Shown here: positions 1 through 9,981 of the stretch, piece by piece
Layout of the letters: each line of letters starts with the position of its first letter
Position numbering within the stretch: position 1 is the stretch's first letter
DNA from: Cordylochernes scorpioides
Lineage: Eukaryota > Arthropoda > Arachnida > Pseudoscorpiones > Chernetidae
Direction of reading: 5' to 3'
Assembly (NCBI GenBank): GCA_030710605.1
Contig: CP092876.1
Coordinates: 90,520,890-90,584,889, forward strand
DNA length: 64,000 nucleotides
Notes under the pieces: model-generated
What the model was told of the DNA's origin: nothing
What the model saw: only the letters and a program-made list of their open reading frames with translations
The model's database searches: none
Position numbers and translations under genes: made by a program

Positions 1-360
1 TGCTGTATATCAAATGATCACTATTGATGGTGTTTGCTGCCGATCCAATGTCCAAACCTTCATCTAATTGCTGATACATAATTCTTCAATCTTCTCTAAG
101 TAAAAATTCTAACCAGCTCAATTGTTTCTTAGGTTACTGTTGTTAGTGGCCGACCTAAACAAGGTTCACCTACAAAGTTGTTTTTTTTTCAAATTGAAAA
201 TATTCATTGACCCAATTAAAAACTGCTCCAATAGAAGTAGCTTTATCTCCTAAAGCACCCATCTATCTTTCATAGGATCTTTAGAAGCTAAATTACTTAT
301 ATTATCATAAAAGAGATCATTGGGTTTAATGCAATATTAAGGAATTACAGCTGCGCTGTC
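1..360 (-). pseudogene. mariner-type transposase, N-terminal relic
   Basis: Reading the minus strand gives broken pieces that resemble the N-terminal helix-turn-helix part of SETMAR-like mariner transposases: GEPCLGRPLTTVT followed by YQQLDEGLDIGSAANTI in another frame. In-frame stops and at least one frameshift make it dead. The same sequence recurs at 35414-35750, where the C-terminal half is also present (27480-28170). The window edge therefore cuts through copy 1 of a duplicated mariner. Family assignment is by pattern memory only. Confidence 0.55.
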
Positions 361-557
361 AACAAAGTTCGCCCTTTATGATACATTGTTGCTACTATTT
401 TATGAAAAATATTATTCTAGGTTAAAATATCATGTAGGTGTTAATGGTATAAATCATTTTTTAATCTACTTATATAATTGCCTTATTCTGTCTGTGTGAA
501 GTTCACTGTGTGAAGTTCACGGATATATTTTGGTCAGAATGGATAAAATAAAAAAAG

Positions 558-633
558 TGTCAAGGGATGGGAATCAAACCCACGACCTTCCGCTTACCGG
601 GCAGATGCCATGACCACTAGGCTACCCTGGACA
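558..633 (-). tRNA. tRNA-like sequence (possible Thr GGT) inside a Helitron
   Basis: The 76-nt minus-strand sequence begins TGTCCAG and ends CTTGACA, giving six of seven acceptor pairs. It contains a perfect A-box match (TAGCCTAGTGG) and a near B-box (GGTTTGATTCC, one mismatch). A five-pair anticodon stem closes the loop CCGGTAA, anticodon GGT. A T run on the transcribed strand follows at 550-556 and would terminate Pol III. Position 33 is C instead of the near-universal T, and GGT anticodons are rare in eukaryotes. It is therefore more likely a tRNA pseudogene or SINE head than a working tRNA. Confidence 0.45.
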
Positions 634-1251
634 TATTTTTCCGTTCATAAAGTTAATATATGATGCCAATATATATAAAAATTGTATAAACGAATGCAAG
701 ACAAAATCACCGTGAATGTTTCTTTTTTTTAAGGCAATTTCTTTTTAAGGCAATTATCGTTTTGCACAATTACTTAATCTTTTAAAATAAATAACAATAC
801 TTAAATGAAAATATGTTTCTTTAAATAAAATAAAATAAACTTTTAAATCGGTAACCTTTATGAGTACCTTTAATCGATAATCTTTATAAGAATAAAATAT
901 GTAATTCATTAAATAGATATTTAATATATTTATAATTTTCTTACTTTCTTTCATACACATAAACATATAAAGATGGGTTAACGGCCACTTTTACTCTTTT
1001 TCATTGAAATTACTAATAAAATTCATAAATTTAAAAAGTAGATGTATAGATGAACACACAGATCACAGTTTCTATGCTAAAAATTATAACGATGATATAA
1101 TACTTTTTTTTACTACTGATGCCATAGTTAAAACGGTGTTCATTAGGAAAATTTCATTAGGTAAAACCTGGGTTATGTCGTTTAAAATAATAAATTGAAA
1201 TGAAAATAAAATATACAACCATCAGAGTCATCAACAATTCTGTCACCGTTT

Positions 1252-1319
1252 GCTTTTGGTTCAGTGGTAGAATGCTCACCTGCCACGCGGGCGCCCAGGT
1301 TCGATTCCCGGCCGATGCA
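1252..1319 (+). pseudogene. Degenerate tRNA-Gly(GCC)
   Basis: From the D-loop onward this matches the tRNA-Gly(GCC) copies at 29595-29665 and 57841-57911, including the anticodon loop CTGCCAC and the T-arm GGTTCGATTCCCGG. The 5' acceptor strand and D-arm have lost bases, and there is one substitution and a one-base deletion before the T-arm. The 3' flank (a T run, then about 40 bp) is also shared with the intact copies, so flank and tRNA travelled together. Confidence 0.75.
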
Positions 1320-1968
1320 TTTTTTTTTTACAATTTTTAAAACTCATTTATATTATTAAAATATATGTGCTTTTCCTGTCTATGTATAAATTTATGGTCT
1401 TTTTTACAAGTATACAAGTATGTATACAAGTTATTTGCAAATTGCGTTGCAAATTTGCCCTTTCGCTCGCAAGCAGCGCATCTAGCGGTGAAGATGGGAG
1501 GTAATATCAGTTGACCTAATGGACATGTAAAACGTGTTTTAATAGGACATAGAGAAAAATATGGATGAAATATTTTTCACATTTTCAGTCAAGAAAAATA
1601 AATTGACAGGTTCTGGGAAAAAATAGTTGTTTTTTATTAAGAAAATGATGAAAATATTGCTGTATCATATTAGATTATCACATACAAAATTATATCCGGA
1701 AAAATTCCAAAAAGCAGAGACCACGGGTGAAGCCAGTTCATTTTTAATATGCAGGAACAAAATTCTAACAGAAAAACATTCATTCGAGCAGATGACACAA
1801 AGCCAGATCATCTCTTTATAAAAATATCGCTTCTCAGACACAAAGTTTGGAGCGGGACGTTTCACAAGAATGACATCCACGGCGCCAATTTATAATTGTA
1901 ACGAATAGTATTTGAATAAAAGCATTTAATCTGGTGAAACCCGGGCGTTGCCCAGGTCATTCGGCTAG

Positions 1969-2686
1969 TATTTTAATAATTTAATATTGATTGCAAAAAC
2001 CTTTGGAGTGACCCTTTTAATTAATCCTATACTAGAATGACAGAGTTGCTCGGAAGTTTGAGACTACGATAATAAAATGAAAATAAATTTATTTACAGGA
2101 ATCTGTGGTATTGTTTTTTTCTGTTCAGGAGATTTTTAAACCAATTCCTATACTATATATCAATCATTAACATTATTTGTTGGTTCTGATGTTGAAGTAC
2201 AGACTATTCCACGCTTACGAAAGCCAATAAAATGTAGAGCGTACCTTGTTGGATTTTTCAAATATTCATTGAGAGAAAGCACGGTAAATATTTCGCCGAT
2301 ATTCTCGATTAATGAAAAATGAGTGTTGAAGATAATTTGTTGGTTGGAAGTTGGTTTGGAAAAAATATAATCCCTTGAGGAGAGAAGCAGTGAGACATTG
2401 AAACGTCGGAAAATAAATAAATAATTGGTTGATGCGGCTATAAATATGAACGATTAGTTTATATTTATTCCAATAGATGGTGTAACCTATTAGCAATATC
2501 AGCTGCTTGATCCGAATTATTATTTTTTTATTCAACCGCCTGATCCGATAAAAATTTCACACTTTTGTACTAATCCAATTTAGCTGTTTTTACACTTGGA
2601 GAAATAACTGTAACAATCAATTGTAGAGGCCTGTCTTTATAATTTCTGAGAGATATGGTTTCAATAAATAATAATAATTGGAAGAA
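1969..2686. other. Insulin-1 3' flank, no gene seen
   Basis: This stretch is colinear with 35900-36619 downstream of insulin-2. It contains one member (about 2361-2425) of a short repeat whose core resembles GTGACAGCGAGTCAC followed by TGAAACGTCGG. No open exon is visible. Confidence 0.6.
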
Positions 2687-2692
2687 TTTATT
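2687..2692 (-). promoter_or_regulatory. Poly(A) signal AATAAA of insulin-1
   Basis: AATAAA on the minus strand lies about 48 nt downstream of the insulin-1 stop codon. The equivalent hexamer is kept at 36620-36625 below insulin-2. Confidence 0.55.
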
Positions 2693-2739
2693 GAGAAGGC
2701 AATAAATAGTTAGACAAGAAGATATTGTTTAATTCAGCC

Positions 2740-2915
2740 CTATTCAGGCTTGCAGTAGTAGACTCTGATGTGGTTATAGCTGCAGGGAGAGCGACAGCAT
2801 TCTTCAACAATGCCTCGTTTGATCGTCGACATCACATTGTTCGCTCTCTTGTTGTCCAGGAACATTTCTGGTTCTGATGCGGCGAAAGAGTCTGGAACCA
2901 CCACAACAGGGTTAT
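2740..2915 (-). CDS. Insulin-1 exon 3: C-peptide end and A chain
   Basis: The acceptor is TTCTAG immediately before base 2915. The exon contributes two bases to a codon split in phase 1, then the C-peptide, the IKR cleavage site and the A chain, ending CKPE and a TAG stop. Its length of 176 nt is identical to the exon of paralogue 2. Confidence 0.9.
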
Positions 2916-5900
2916 CTAGAATCAATTTAGAATACATAGTTAAATGCATAACCTCGCTAAAAATATTCTAATATAAATATAGAATTCATAAATTTAATTT
3001 CCTTTTATCGTCAAATTTCTCCACAAATAAATTTACTGTCAATGTGGTTATATTAAATATCATCAGATATAATATCTACAGACCTTTCTTTTATATATTA
3101 TATCTATTGACAGGTCTGCCGGTATAATGATCAATGCTATTTCAAAGAAACCTATTGGCAGTAAATATATTTCTATCAAAAATAAATATAGCATGTTTCA
3201 TAAGAATAGAAGGATATATAGCATATATGAAGGTTTCTTTGACACATAAATCAAACTTTTACTATCTTTGCTGTGATGAGAAAATATTGGTGAACCCTTA
3301 CAATAGTTACGCCAATTTTATCAACTAGACCGCTCCCTAGAGCTCTAAGACTGTATTGGATCATTCTGCTTATATATTCTATACTGCAGGGTGGAATCTT
3401 AGAATGGGATTCAAGTAAACAATAGACATAAGTTTTAGGGCAATAGAATTATATATAAATATTTGCATCAAACAATGTTCTTCCGCAAACAATAGGGACA
3501 AGGCCAGTTAGGTAAGTTCAATTATAAGCCAATATTATGCCATCTATTTATAAAATATTGAAGTATCAAAGAATGAATGTTTCTTTTACAATGGAATAAA
3601 TTCCTAGAGGAGAGTGACAGCGAGTCACTGAAACGTCGGGAACAAAATATAAATAAGTGGTTGATGTAGCTTTATATCAAAACTTTGTATTTTCGACAAA
3701 TACCTTTTTGGTAAATACTTCAGCTGATAAAGAATTAGCGATGCTACAAGAAATTCAATAAGTTTAATTAGGACGTTTTTCTTTATGTGGAGATGAATCA
3801 ATCCAATCTCATTCCGGAGGTGGAAATGGAGACAGAACCCCAACGCACATATAGAGTATATATTCATATGTAGAATAGATTCAAAATTAGCGCATTTATA
3901 TTAAATTAAAAATGAGGAGATATTTAATGCGCTATTAATTTATTCAAATAGCGATTAGCTTTCGGCATACCTTCCTACTTTAATTCAAAAGTACAAAGCT
4001 ATTGATTAGTCAAAGTATTTTAGGTTTTCTAGGTATTAGAGAGAGGGATTGAGATATTGGAACTACCTTATTACATATACGTATATTAATATAAGGTTTT
4101 ATATGAGGTTAAATATAATTAAATGTATAAATATAAATAAATAAATGAGATTTATAAGGATAAATAGATAGAAAGAGAGTAGATTTCATTTGATATTTTT
4201 GTTAAAAAAAACTCATCTTCAGAAAGCTGTTGCATTATTATAATTTATATCCAGGAGATTCAAATCAAGTATATTGTTATGAAATTTATCAAGTCAGAGA
4301 TGATAAAATTTGATGGCAAACGAGGTCATTTCTTATTTGAATGAAAATCCTCAACTCGAGTAATAATTTGTATTATGTTAATTTATATTTAAATTAATTA
4401 AAGATATATATTTAAAATAAATATATATTTAAGAGAATTTCAAAAGAATCATAGAGCTCAGAATTTGCGAGAGAATTGGTTATCTATATAGAGGTCAGAT
4501 AAAAAAAAACCCAACGAGGCTCTGGAACACTTGTAAGTGCAGTAGACGAATTGCTTTCTAAAAGTGTGAACCTTTGGTGTACTTACAGTAAAAGCAGACG
4601 CTAACTACACACCATGATTATCATGGCCAAGTTTACTTGGTATATATACCACTACCATGGAATATATATTAAAATATAGTATAAATATTTATATTAAGAT
4701 CAACAAGGCATATCCTGACCTGGGTCACATAAACTTATAAATTTTAGAGCGCCATCTAGAGGATCAGATATCAACTAAACGCTTATTTAGCAGGTTCCCT
4801 GAAATTTTGTTAACCTATTTTCTTGATAATTCAAAATAAGCCAACCATGAATCCTTTCGGGCTGTTTGGCCCTCGTTAGCGTGGCTTATATAAAGTAGAA
4901 ATATTCGCTCTAAAAGACAAAACCTTGTTGCAGAACCAAATGGTCAATTTCTTCCAGGACTCGGTGTACTGACCTGGAAAAAGGGCTCTTTTGGTCGGCT
5001 CGTAGACGCCATTTGGGCAAACCAATGCAACAGCTTCAGCGAGATAATGGCCACATAGATTCTGTCTGCGCTTCTGGAGGGAGATGGCGCCGCAGAGAGT
5101 GATGGTCAATACCAGAATCACCAACACCTGTCAACACACGAAGATCCAGACTTTAATAGTACCAGAAACCCAAAGACTTATTCCTGAAGCAATCGAAACC
5201 ATGAAGAACCCTAAACGCTTTTTTTTTTTCTCTTTTAAAATCTCATATAGGCATTTTTGGATAATTTTTATAAAAAACATCTGAACGGTTTCTTATGGGA
5301 TTAGAAGAATTCCTTGTCATGATCATGATAATTTGATTAATTTTAAAACTTAGATTACAAAATTAATATTTACAATTGATGATATCACTTAGGCTTTTAC
5401 ACAAGTAAACTATAACAGGCTAAAGACATAAATAAAGCTACTTAGCTTACAAAAGAGTGAAACTATTCCAATAAACATAATGCTAGGTTTGCACTCACAC
5501 TTAAAATCTGCAACACGTTAGTGTAAGAAATTGTACAGCTTACAAAATAAACATAGACTGCCTACTCTATTCCAATGAACACAATACTATTCATCGCTTA
5601 CACAGTGAACCTAGTACACGCTAATACAATGAATAAAACATAGAGATTACAATTTGAACATTAACTGGCCAATCTATTCCAATGAACACAATACTACTTT
5701 ATCGCTCACGCAGTAAATTTATACCACGTTACTACCATGAATAAAACAACTTATAAAAAAAAGAACGGCCAATCTATTCCAATGAACAATTCTACTTTAG
5801 CGCTCACACAATGAACTTATACCATGCTAATAAAATAAAAAAAAGTATCTTACAAAAATGAACATAGAATGGCCAATATACTCCAATGAACAATTATAAT

Positions 5901-6365
5901 TTAGCATTAACACAATAAATATCAAGAGAGATCAATCAACTATAAAAATGAAGAACAAAGAAATACTATCTTCCAAACTGACCTGAATTCACCCAGCTCC
6001 ATGTTGATTAGAATTTGCACTGTTATCTCACCTTCAAGGCCATCAATGGCTGATATTATTTCCTAAACAACTACACATTCAGATATTTGAAACAAATTTG
6101 TATATTTAGCACCTTTGTGAGATGCTACACAATGATGGCAATGCAAGAAATATAACTTAAAGGTGAATAGCAACCTTCTGATAAAAGAAAAATAATTAAG
6201 TTACTGATTGGAAGACACAAACTATCAATAAAACAGAAATTACAAAAAATAATAAAGATTATAACTGATAATAAAAAAAATTCACAATAAACAGTCGTTA
6301 CAAATTTAAATACAAATTAAAATGTAACACAATGGAGAGAAGTGACTTACCCTGAAACAAGCCAT
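2740..6365 (-). CDS. Insulin-like peptide precursor, paralogue 1 (three exons)
   Basis: The spliced precursor has 114 residues; coding exons are complement(2740-2915, 4974-5127, 6351-6365). Exon 1 encodes MACFR and joins in phase 0 to VLVILVLTITLCGA, completing a signal peptide. A basic site (QKRR) precedes the B chain, which starts QNLCGHYLAEAVALVC; the two B-chain cysteines are separated by 11 residues, as in the family. TKR closes the B chain. Intron 2 interrupts the C-peptide in phase 1, the classic insulin position. IKR then releases the A chain, which begins GIVEECCRSPC. Splice sites are GT-AG (GTAAGT and GTCAGT donors). The product should be a secreted two-chain hormone acting on an insulin receptor (family knowledge). 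The A chain has nine residues, not eight, between its last two cysteines. Confidence 0.92.
2916..4973 (-). other. Insulin-1 intron 2
   Basis: This phase-1 intron of about 2.06 kb is AT-rich. It holds a GTGACAGCGAGTCAC-type repeat at about 3601-3662 and a hairpin repeat at about 4515-4640. It is colinear with intron 2 of paralogue 2, and fragments of it appear at 6771-7190 (inverted), 7366-7456, 11966-12970 and 14138-14547. No independent gene is seen. Confidence 0.8.
4515..4640. repeat. Hairpin-forming interspersed repeat
   Basis: A roughly 125-bp unit begins near ACGAGGCTCTGGAACACTT and contains TGTAAGTGCA and TGTACTTACA as opposing stem arms. The only non-Watson-Crick pair in the stem is one G-T. 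Related copies lie near 11464-11590, 12217-12318, 14348-14475, 20287-20415 and 38436-38565. Confidence 0.6.
4974..5127 (-). CDS. Insulin-1 exon 2: signal peptide, B chain, start of C-peptide
   Basis: The acceptor GTTGACAG is followed by codons for VLVIL, continuing the signal peptide from exon 1. The exon has 154 nt (51 codons plus one base) and ends at CCAG|GTCAGT, giving a phase-1 donor. Reading on past the donor would yield about 33 further residues without family resemblance, so the splice is preferred. Confidence 0.9.
5128..6350 (-). other. Insulin-1 intron 1 with degenerate tandem array
   Basis: Between the GTAAGT donor and GACAG acceptor lies AT-rich DNA. About 5460-5960 is a degenerate tandem repeat of roughly 110 bp, with recurring motifs CCAATGAACA, TACTTTAGCGCT and ATACCATGCTAATA. 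The same array, longer, occupies intron 1 of paralogue 2, and it occurs in the opposite orientation in the broken third copy. No gene is seen. Confidence 0.7.
6351..6365 (-). CDS. Insulin-1 exon 1 (five codons)
   Basis: ATG GCT TGT TTC AGG is followed by the strong donor GTAAGT. The five residues supply the start and basic N-region of the signal peptide completed in exon 2. The same 15 bases recur in paralogues 2 and 3. The start sits only 7 nt after the predicted initiator. Confidence 0.85.
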
Positions 6366-6369
6366 GTCT

Positions 6370-6403
6370 ACTGACACGCTAGAAGGCGGCGCCATCTTAT
6401 ATA
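6370..6403 (-). promoter_or_regulatory. Insulin-1 core promoter: TATA box and TCAGT initiator
   Basis: On the minus strand TATATAA begins at 6403, and the arthropod initiator TCAGT occupies 6374-6370. The first TATA base lies 31 bp upstream of the initiator A (6372). The ATG at 6365 leaves a leader of about 7 nt. The arrangement is conserved at 40970-41003 and, inverted, at 21200-21233. Confidence 0.75.
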
Positions 6404-6539
6404 CCATTTCTTGGCATCGATTACAGACGACCAGAACAGCTGTACATCAGATTAATGTCTTAGAGGCTTATCAAAACATGTGAGGGAGATAAAGCTTTGT
6501 AAAATAAATTATATAGATATTATAAGTTAGAATTCCCGT

Positions 6540-6770
6540 TTCTCTTAGATTTCTACAATAGAAGGGAATTTACTAGAGGAGGAATTGCCGGATATCATTT
6601 CGAAAAAAGAGGAAAATCAAGAGGCGAAGACATTCTTTATTTATATGGTATAATCTTGACAATGCCTCAAACTACTTGTATGACGCACTTCAACAGTCTA
6701 TTTCTGAATAAATGAATCAAGAGAAGATATAATATCTATATACATGAAGATATTTACATAATTGACTCCA
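6540..6770 (-). other. Insulin-1 upstream flank
   Basis: This conserved upstream block is shared with 41100-41370 (paralogue 2) and with both broken blocks of paralogue 3 (14548-15036 and 20577-21080). It may include regulatory DNA, but no specific site is recognisable. Confidence 0.5.
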
Positions 6771-7190
6771 AATCTATTCTACCTATGAATATATATACTC
6801 TATATATGTGTTTGTGGTTCTTCATCCATTTCGAAATTCCGAGAGAAAACTTATAATACCCCACCTTCTCGATTGATCTCCACTTCGAGAAAAGCTCCAA
6901 TATTCCAACTTCTGAATTTTTCTTGCATCGCGACTTCTTTATCTGCTGAGGTATTTTCCAAAAATGTATTTGTCAAAAATACAATAGTTCGATATATAGC
7001 TAACAAAACAAATTATTCATTTTGTTTCCGACGTTTCAGTGACTCGCTGTCATTTTCCTCTAGCATTTCATTCCATTGTGTTATGTGAAAAAAAAAACAT
7101 TCGTTCTTGAATTATCCTATTTTTACATATAGATGGCACTTTATCGGCTTATAATTAATTATACCTAACTGGCCTTGTTATTGTTTGCGG
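6771..7190 (-). repeat. Inverted copy of part of insulin intron 2
   Basis: The sequence is the reverse complement of about 3484-3880, including the GTGACAGCGAGTCAC-type motif near 7020-7066 and the block that precedes it. It lies upstream of insulin-1, so intron-2 DNA flanks the gene in both orientations. Confidence 0.7.
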
Positions 7191-7305
7191 GAGAGCATTG
7201 CTCTCTCGATGCAAATATTTATAGGTAATCCAACTGTCCAAAAAGTATGTCCATAGTTTGCTTGAATACCATTTCGAAGATTCCTCTCTTCAGTCTAGCA
7301 TACAA

Positions 7306-7362
7306 GTATTGTATATATATACAAGTGATATATACAAGTATTATATATACAAGTATTATATC
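7306..7362. repeat. ATATACAAGT microsatellite
   Basis: Imperfect repeats of TATACAAGTATTATA-type units lie between the inverted and direct intron-2 fragments. Confidence 0.7.
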
Positions 7363-7365
7363 CAG

Positions 7366-7456
7366 ATATTTTCTTGAAGTGGAGATGAATCGAGGTGGGG
7401 TATAATAGGTTCTCACTAAGAATATCGAAATGGACACAGAACCACAAACACACATA
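7366..7456 (-). pseudogene. Insulin-3 intron 2 remnant, left of a Helitron
   Basis: The sequence is colinear with about 3770-3845 of insulin-1 intron 2 and is interrupted at A7456 by the Helitron at 7457-11965. The intron sequence resumes at 11966. It belongs to the degenerate third paralogue. Confidence 0.65.
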
Positions 7457-7699
7457 TCTATATTAATAAAATGCAAATTTCATAAGAGTACATCACTATA
7501 AACTTTCGTTACAATGCATCAATTTCAACCAAATTTTCAACATTTATGTAAAACGAGATGGAGCAGGTTTTGCTTAACATCAAAATATTTTTCCTAACTT
7601 TAAAATACATAACTTTGCTGTTATCGATAAAATACAAAAAAATTCAACAGAGTAAAAGTATTTATACTTTCAAAAGTGTTTACTTTCCGCTTCTTGCTA

Positions 7700-8180
7700 A
7701 CTGCTCTAATTTGAAATATTTGGTAGGTTTTATTTATTTATAAATTTTCATTTTTAGATATAACTGATCTAATTCGTCGTTTAAAATAACTTCTCTTGAA
7801 ATATTTGGTATGTTTTATTTATTTATATATATTTTCATTTTTAGATATAACTGATCTAATTCGCCGTTTAAAATAACTGCTCTAATTCGAAATATTTGGT
7901 ATGTTTTATTTGTGTTCACTCTATTTCTATTTATTTGAAGTATTATAATTTCCATGTTTCAAAAACCTATTTCAAAAAGGTTGTTAGAAATATGTAAGGC
8001 CTGAAATAGCTTTACATGCGAACATTTATGATGCCAAGCGTAGCTTAATAACTTGCTCTTGAAATATTTTGTATGTTTTATTTATTTATATATATTTTCA
8101 TTTTTAGATATAACTGATCTAATTCGCCGTTTAAAATAACTGCTCTAATTCGAAATATTTGGTATTTATTTATTGAAGTC
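7700..8180 (+). repeat. AT-rich direct repeats
   Basis: Three imperfect copies (starting near 7715, 7797 and 8057) share GAAATATTTGGTATG and GATATAACTGATCTAATTCG. The stretch is otherwise low-complexity T-rich DNA with no gene. Confidence 0.7.
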
Positions 8181-8669
8181 CTTTTTTAAATTTTCTTATG
8201 GAGTTTTTTAATTATTGCTTTTATCTTTTAAATACAGTTTATTTATTATATTTTCTACATATATGGGTTGTATCTAAAAAATAGGTTATTTATATTTTTA
8301 AATAAGCGAGGGATTTCTTTAACAGATTCATTTATTTGTCTTTTTGAGGTCCTTTTTCAAAATTTTATTTAAGATATTTTAATTTATTTGATTAAGTATT
8401 TTATATTTAGATTATTTATAGTTTTTTTTTAACATATAGGGGTTGTATTTTGTATTTTAGAAAATTATTTCTATTTTTTTCCTCAAAAAAGCATGCTTTT
8501 TCATTGCCGTGTCCTGCGGCTGGTCTATTTTTGAGGCTTTTTATTGATAACTGGTTTTGTACATTAATTTTTTAGCATTTTTTAATATTATGCTTTTAGT
8601 TTTTTGTAATCTTTTTAACATATCTGGAAGTTTATTTTGAAGAAAAATCATTCTTTTTTCTTATTTCTT

Positions 8670-9981
8670 ATTTCTTATTTTTCTTATTTCTATTTTTTCC
8701 TCAAAAAAGCATGCTTTTTCATTGCCGTGTCCTGCGGTTGGTCTATTTTTGAGGCTTTTTAATGATAAATGGTTTTGTACATTAATTTTTTGGCTTTTTT
8801 TTTTTTTAATATTATGGTTTTAGTTTTTTATAATCTTTTTAACATTTCTGGAAGGTTATTTTGAAGAAAAAATTTAGGAATTTTGATTTTTACCTCAAAA
8901 AGACAGGTATTTTTTATGCTTTGTTTATAAATTGCTGGTTTTTAAGCTTTTGTTATTAATCTCAATATTTTTTTTCAGAATATGCCTCGCCGTAGCCGAC
9001 CTTTAATTGGTAGGAATACGGCTGCTTCCAGGAGATATAGGAATGCTATAGCTATTGAGACACCACTTCAAAGTGAGACGTGTCATGCGCTTCGCCGTCT
9101 TAGGTATTCTGAAGCCCGCGTCGCAGCTGCACAAACTATGCAAGTTCCTGTTCAGCGTATTCAGCTTTGGACTCATAAGCCGTTTTCAGGTTTGCAGTAA
9201 AATACCCATATTGATTATAAAGCTGATTCATCTGTCGATATAGGCCAAATGTCTCGGGTATGCCAGTTTTGCTCTGCTTTGAGATTTAGAGATGAACCCT
9301 TTGGCCTCTGTTGTAAACAAGGTAGAGTTTCTCTACCTGCTATTGAGTCCCCTCCAGAACCTATTTTCTCTTTGCTTTCTGGCCTACATCCTCTATCGAA
9401 GTCCTTCTTGCTGCATATCCGTAGATATAACTATATTCCAAATGACATCTTTTGGTGCTAGACAAGTTGTAACTGTAAATATGCATATTTTGTGTGGTAT
9501 TACAAAGGTTTCAATAAATATATTTTTTAAATATTTTCTCTTCAAGCCCATCATACACCACACATGCTACATTTTTCACATGTTTCAATGTGTAGGGTTT
9601 TAAACCTTCATGGTAAGGTATTCTTACTTAAGAAGTATACTGTGTTAGAAAAATTTATGGTTTTTAATTATTGGTTATTTTATTGTGTTTATTTTACATA
9701 CATGTGTTTATTTTACATAGTATGTGTTATTTTTTGATAATTTGATTGGAAATATTAGTTTTAGCACAACTTGCTTCATACCGTAATGTTATATCTGTGT
9801 TGGCTTGCTGAACAATACTGGCTCAACATGAATTTACCTATGTTTACCCAAATTACCATTTTAGCATAAGTATACATCTTGCACCTAATAAGAGACCTAA
9901 ACAATGTGTAAGGTTGAACAAAGAGTGGTCTAACATACACATTGTTTCGGTTTTAGTGAACAAAGAGGTCAGTAAATTTTA
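8670..9981 (+). repeat. 1312-bp tandem duplication, unit 1
   Basis: Positions in this unit recur 1312 bp downstream with very few differences, including the T-rich leader, the Rep fragment and the 3' tail ending near GGTCAGTAAATTTT. A partial third copy of the leader occurs at about 8465-8640. Confidence 0.9.
8982..9603 (+). pseudogene. Helitron Rep/helicase N-terminal fragment, copy 1
   Basis: The reading starts MPRRSRPLIGRNTAASRR and continues with CQFCSALRFRDEP and CCKQGRVSLPAIESPP, the cysteine-rich start of Helitron replication-helicase proteins as I remember them. It is broken by a TAA at about 9198 that is TAT in the second copy. The expected continuation FQMTSFGARQVV is in a different frame after about 9440. 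The HUH nuclease and helicase domains are absent, so it cannot drive transposition. Confidence 0.7.

Larger units (their letters stand above)
465..1968 (+). mobile_element. Non-autonomous Helitron carrying two tRNA-derived sequences
   Basis: The element starts with TC directly after a host A (464) and ends with a GC-rich hairpin around 1939-1956, then CTAG before a host T (1969). That is the Helitron signature, with no terminal inverted repeats and no target duplication. The paralogous locus near 35880-35915 lacks the 1504 bp and reads continuously across the join, so it is a natural empty site that fixes both ends. Inside are a tRNA-like sequence on the minus strand (558-633) and a damaged tRNA-Gly (1252-1319). 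No protein-coding region is convincing. Boundaries are seen directly; the mechanism is inferred from the family. Confidence 0.8.

Noticed and set aside
4876-4973. Extension of the insulin-1 B-chain exon to an in-frame stop
   Set aside because: The phase-1 GTCAGT donor at 4973 joins to the A-chain exon as in all insulin genes; the extension has no family resemblance.
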